Shown piece by piece: positions 60,923 through 64,000 of a stretch of 64,000 nucleotides of DNA; position 1 is the first letter of the stretch; each line of letters opens with the position of its first letter. The translations under genes were made by a program, and so were the position numbers. The notes beneath the pieces are model-generated. The model was not told the DNA's origin. It ran no database searches and saw only the letters and a list, made by a program, of their open reading frames with translations. This stretch comes from Carallia brachiata (Eukaryota; Streptophyta; Magnoliopsida; Malpighiales; Rhizophoraceae). The stretch is from contig JADCRB010000040.1 in NCBI GenBank assembly GCA_021464245.1, positions 7,412,575-7,476,574 of the forward strand, written 5' to 3'.

Positions 60923-63900
60923 ATGGTTGCTCTCTCTCAATCTTTCCTTACCACCGTACCCTCCATTTCCAAATCTTTCATTTCATCGACTGTCAAATTC
61001 CCTGTCTTTACAACATGCAAGAACCTCAAACACCACTCTCTGTCATCCTCCTCTCAATCTTCTCTCATTTTTTCTGTATCTTTATCAACAAGGAGACAAG
61101 CAGCAACATCCAGAGCATCTACATCTACCTCTTTAACTTCAGCTTCTTCATCTTCCATCGGGAGTGACAATTGCCATTGGATGGTGGTCATGGATGGTCC
61201 GCCACTGGGGGTTAATTCCCACCCAGAAATCATTGATTACTATGTCAAGACCCTGGCGAGGGTTCTGGGCAGGTGGGTTTGCTGTGCTTCACTTTGCGAT
61301 CCACCCTTTTTGTTTCTTCATGCTGTTGGGCCTAAAGATTTTGTTTTTCCTCCTTTTTGTTATTGAGGAGCAGTGAAAAAGATGCCCAGATGTGTATATA
61401 TGATGTTTCTTGTGATAGCCCCTTTGGGTTTTGCTGCAACGTCAATGAAGAGGCTTCGCGTGAACTTGCCAGTGTGGCTTCATTCCCTGCTTCTTTTCCA
61501 TTGCTTTCAATTGTTCTTTTGCACCATTTTGAAATCATTTCATTTGACTTCTCTATAATTGTTTAGTGTCCGTGTATGGGATTTTAGCATTGTTTCTTAT
61601 GGTATCACTATTAGCAGAGAAATTATCAATCATTAATAAGCGGGTAAATGTTTCATACTTGAATTGTTGTAGGTTTGTCTGGGGTTTTAACAGTTAGGCC
61701 TGACCCGGATTGTAATTCTAAAATAAAAGATTATAGTTTGAGCATTGAGTCAAGTGCTCTGTCAACCCCCCAAATTGAAAGTACATTGTTGTTTCCTGCT
61801 GGGAATACCAAAAACTGGCTGGTAAGGATTGATAAGCCAGGAGTTGGGGTTGTTACAAAGGCGCAAATGGTTGATTATTATGCTCAAATACTCACCAAGG
61901 TTCTGGGGAAGTAAGTATTCACGTTTGAGCAACAATACATTCTGTTTCTTCTCGCATTCTGTTTGTTATTGTAGTATATTTTTTACTCTGTTCTGAGAGT
62001 GGATGATTTCATGCAGTGAGAAGGATGCACAAATGTGTATATATCATGTTTCCTGGAAATCTAATTTGGGGTTCTGTTGTGTGCTTGATGATAAATGTGC
62101 ACAGGAATTAGCTGGTTAGTTTATTTTCTTGAAACTGACTTTTGTTATTCAATTTATTATGCAGTTCAAAATCAAATGCTTTTGTATTTTGCAGGTGTCC
62201 CTGGTGTTTTATCTGTTAAGCCAGATAAGAATTTTTTGTCAGAAGATAAGGATTATAAAGGTTTGTTCCTTAATTTAACGTGAATAAATCTTTACAACAT
62301 CCTTTATGCTAGCCTTCCTCTCATATGCTCTATTTCCTTAACTTCAAATATTACAAACTTGACTAAAAAAAAAAAAAAAAAACAAAACTGATCGTATACA
62401 AGATTTTTCACTTCATCACAAAGGGAAAATCATGCTCCAAGCCAGACAAGATTCTTCCCCTGATTGCAATTTGAAGGATAGAGGCTACAGAAATAAGCAT
62501 AAAGAGCTGCAGTTGGTTTATAACGCATCTACCTCCACATAAAAAGGCAATTTTCAACAAGACTATATCAACTTTTCATGTGCATGGAGCTAAAATGAGT
62601 AGAAAAAAAAAAGAATTTGATCTAGTGGGAATGCAGTGTACAACTCATATTTCCCTTCTGAAACTGAGTTGAGAATGGAGTGAAAATTGTTGCTCATATT
62701 GTCTTGTTAAGTACCAAAACCCTTTCCCTACCTGCAGTTGAGACACATCTCTCACTCTTGTGGTCTGTCTCTCTCTTCTTCTCTTTCTTCTTCTTAATTT
62801 TTTATTCAAAGGTTGGTCTTCGATGACATGACAATGAAAATTTGTGACATTTACTCAACTTTCTTTAGTTTTTTTTTTTTTTTTATCCATTTCTTCTTTC
62901 TTTGGGCCAAGGAATATGCATGAGCCTTGTGTTGTCTACTTTTATTATTGATATGCCTATGTAGCTCTCAAAACTGGGTGTCATCTGCAGTTATAATTTG
63001 GACATGATCTTCCATGGGATGTATGAATTGTCATACAACTTCTATAAGAAAAAAAAAATTAATTATATTTTCAATTCAATGTTATTTCATCGTTATTATT
63101 GCTGCAAATTTCCTCATAGTGTTAACAGGGTACCATTACCAGGTGACAATTTGGAAAATCCTAATGACCTACTGAAATCTTCGGAAGTAATTCAAACAAC
63201 TCCCATAAAGACAAAGAAATTGTTTATAACTGGTGGGTTGGATCTTTGACTGAGTATGTTAAGTTCATTATTTATTAATTGTTTTCTGTTGTGATATGCT
63301 TGCCTGCAAAATGCACAATTTCTTTGCTTATATATACTCTTTTTAGGCAGGCCATTAATTTTTGGCAAGTCTGCATGCTAAAAGGAAGTTTCCTCGAATG
63401 AATACACTTCTTACTGACTCAGATGCTATTGTTGGTTAGGCACTCACTAAATAATGATGGAAGTTATCTTTTCTTAACTTAGCCTCGCTAAAGATGTAGG
63501 ATTGTTCTTTACTGTAAGCATAACCTGTCATCCACTACCAAAGTCCTGCGCCCTTTCCTTTCATATTCACAGTACTAACACTTTCTTGTATTTCTTAATT
63601 GTATCACAAAATACTTAATCATTTATAGCGTACATCTCTTCTTCCCTAGTGTTTGTCATAGCCTTTTCTTCCTTTGAATTTCTTTTTCCAAGTTTTTGAA
63701 TAGCAAAACTTTTTCATACATGCTTTTGAGGCATTTATTCTTGGGATCCCCACAATATCTGAGTCACATAATCTGATACTGAGTAAAATCTTGGGATCTT
63801 TTCCGTGTCTACATAATCAACTCCATTTCCTTTGTACTCAGTGACGATACTGCTTGACAATCTTTATTCCAAACAGGTCTGTCATTTTATACTTCCGAGA

Positions 63901-63945
63901 AAACTCTACGTGCAGCATTTGAGGGCTTTGGCGAACTTGTAGAAG
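60923..63945 (+). CDS. ORRM1: Chloroplast RNA-editing factor ORRM1 type, 5' part (runs off the window)
   Basis: Seven exons are visible: 60923-61272, 61374-61471, 61673-61910, 62017-62114, 62195-62260, 63143-63232 and 63877-63945. All are GT-AG and in phase, giving about 336 residues, and the gene continues past 64000. A Ser/Thr-rich N-terminus of about 80 residues fits a chloroplast transit peptide. It is followed by two MORF/DAG-like boxes (from about residues 85 and 198): HWMVVMDGPPLG.. IIDYYVKTLARVLGSEKDAQ and NWLVRIDKPGVGVV.. QMVDYYAQILTKVLGNEKDAQ. From about residue 307 an RRM begins (KKLFITGLSFYTSEKTLRAAFEGFGELVE, listed here across exons 6-7). Arabidopsis ORRM1 (AT3G20930) has this architecture and is needed for many plastid C-to-U editing sites together with PPR proteins. 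Intron 5 is long (882 bp). Confidence 0.92.
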
Positions 63946-64000
63946 GTGCACTCTGCATTTCTCACTTCGGAAATATGAAACATTTCCTCCTTTCTCCTCT

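Overview
The window is nuclear DNA from a eudicot plant, probably a woody one. It is AT-rich, with GT-AG introns, plant-type SINEs, MITEs and retroelements. Every complete gene belongs to a conserved land-plant family. I cannot name the species from the sequence. Gene models were built by hand: I checked splice sites and exon phases and compared the proteins with what I know of each family. No search was run.

Layout. 1-333 is the 3' end of an unrecognised gene (+). 2035-6625 is a complete but decayed Mutator-like element (MULE) with a 10-bp target duplication. 7684-9779 (-) is a membrane-anchored alpha/beta hydrolase whose first coding exon carries one extra base in a homopolymer. 9780-17400 is gene-free and holds a MULE-type MITE and a Tourist/Harbinger-like element filled with a CT-rich minisatellite. 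17401-24096 (-) is a 14-exon plastid BASS4-type carrier. It is divergently paired with a 10-exon aspartyl aminopeptidase of DAP2 type (24805-32553, +), which has a second copy of the minisatellite-bearing Tourist-like element in intron 7. A tiny LITTLE ZIPPER gene of ZPR3/4 type (32784-32996, -) converges on it. 35713-39009 (-) encodes an R3H-SUZ RNA-binding protein.

39010-54950 is repeat-dominated. It holds a foldback MITE, a 5'-truncated Copia element with a 1.46-kb 3' LTR, a LINE fragment flanked by an inverted duplication of a hAT end, and a nearly full hAT element that carries a nested MITE. 54951-57713 (+) encodes a mitochondrial NFU4/5-type iron-sulfur scaffold. 59078-59872 is a GC-rich retroposon-like insert. 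60923 to the right edge (+) is the 5' part of an ORRM1-type chloroplast RNA-editing factor (two MORF boxes, then an RRM).

Several products act in organelles (BASS4, NFU4/5, ORRM1, possibly DAP2), but there is no operon-like logic, as expected for a plant chromosome. The NFU4/5-ORRM1 neighbourhood matches the Arabidopsis AT3G20930/AT3G20970 neighbourhood as I remember it. I found no clearly new molecular system. The most unusual features are the minisatellite-bearing Tourist-like family, the inverted hAT/LINE duplication, a 33-bp perfect foldback in a BASS4 intron, and the GC-rich retroposon-like insert.
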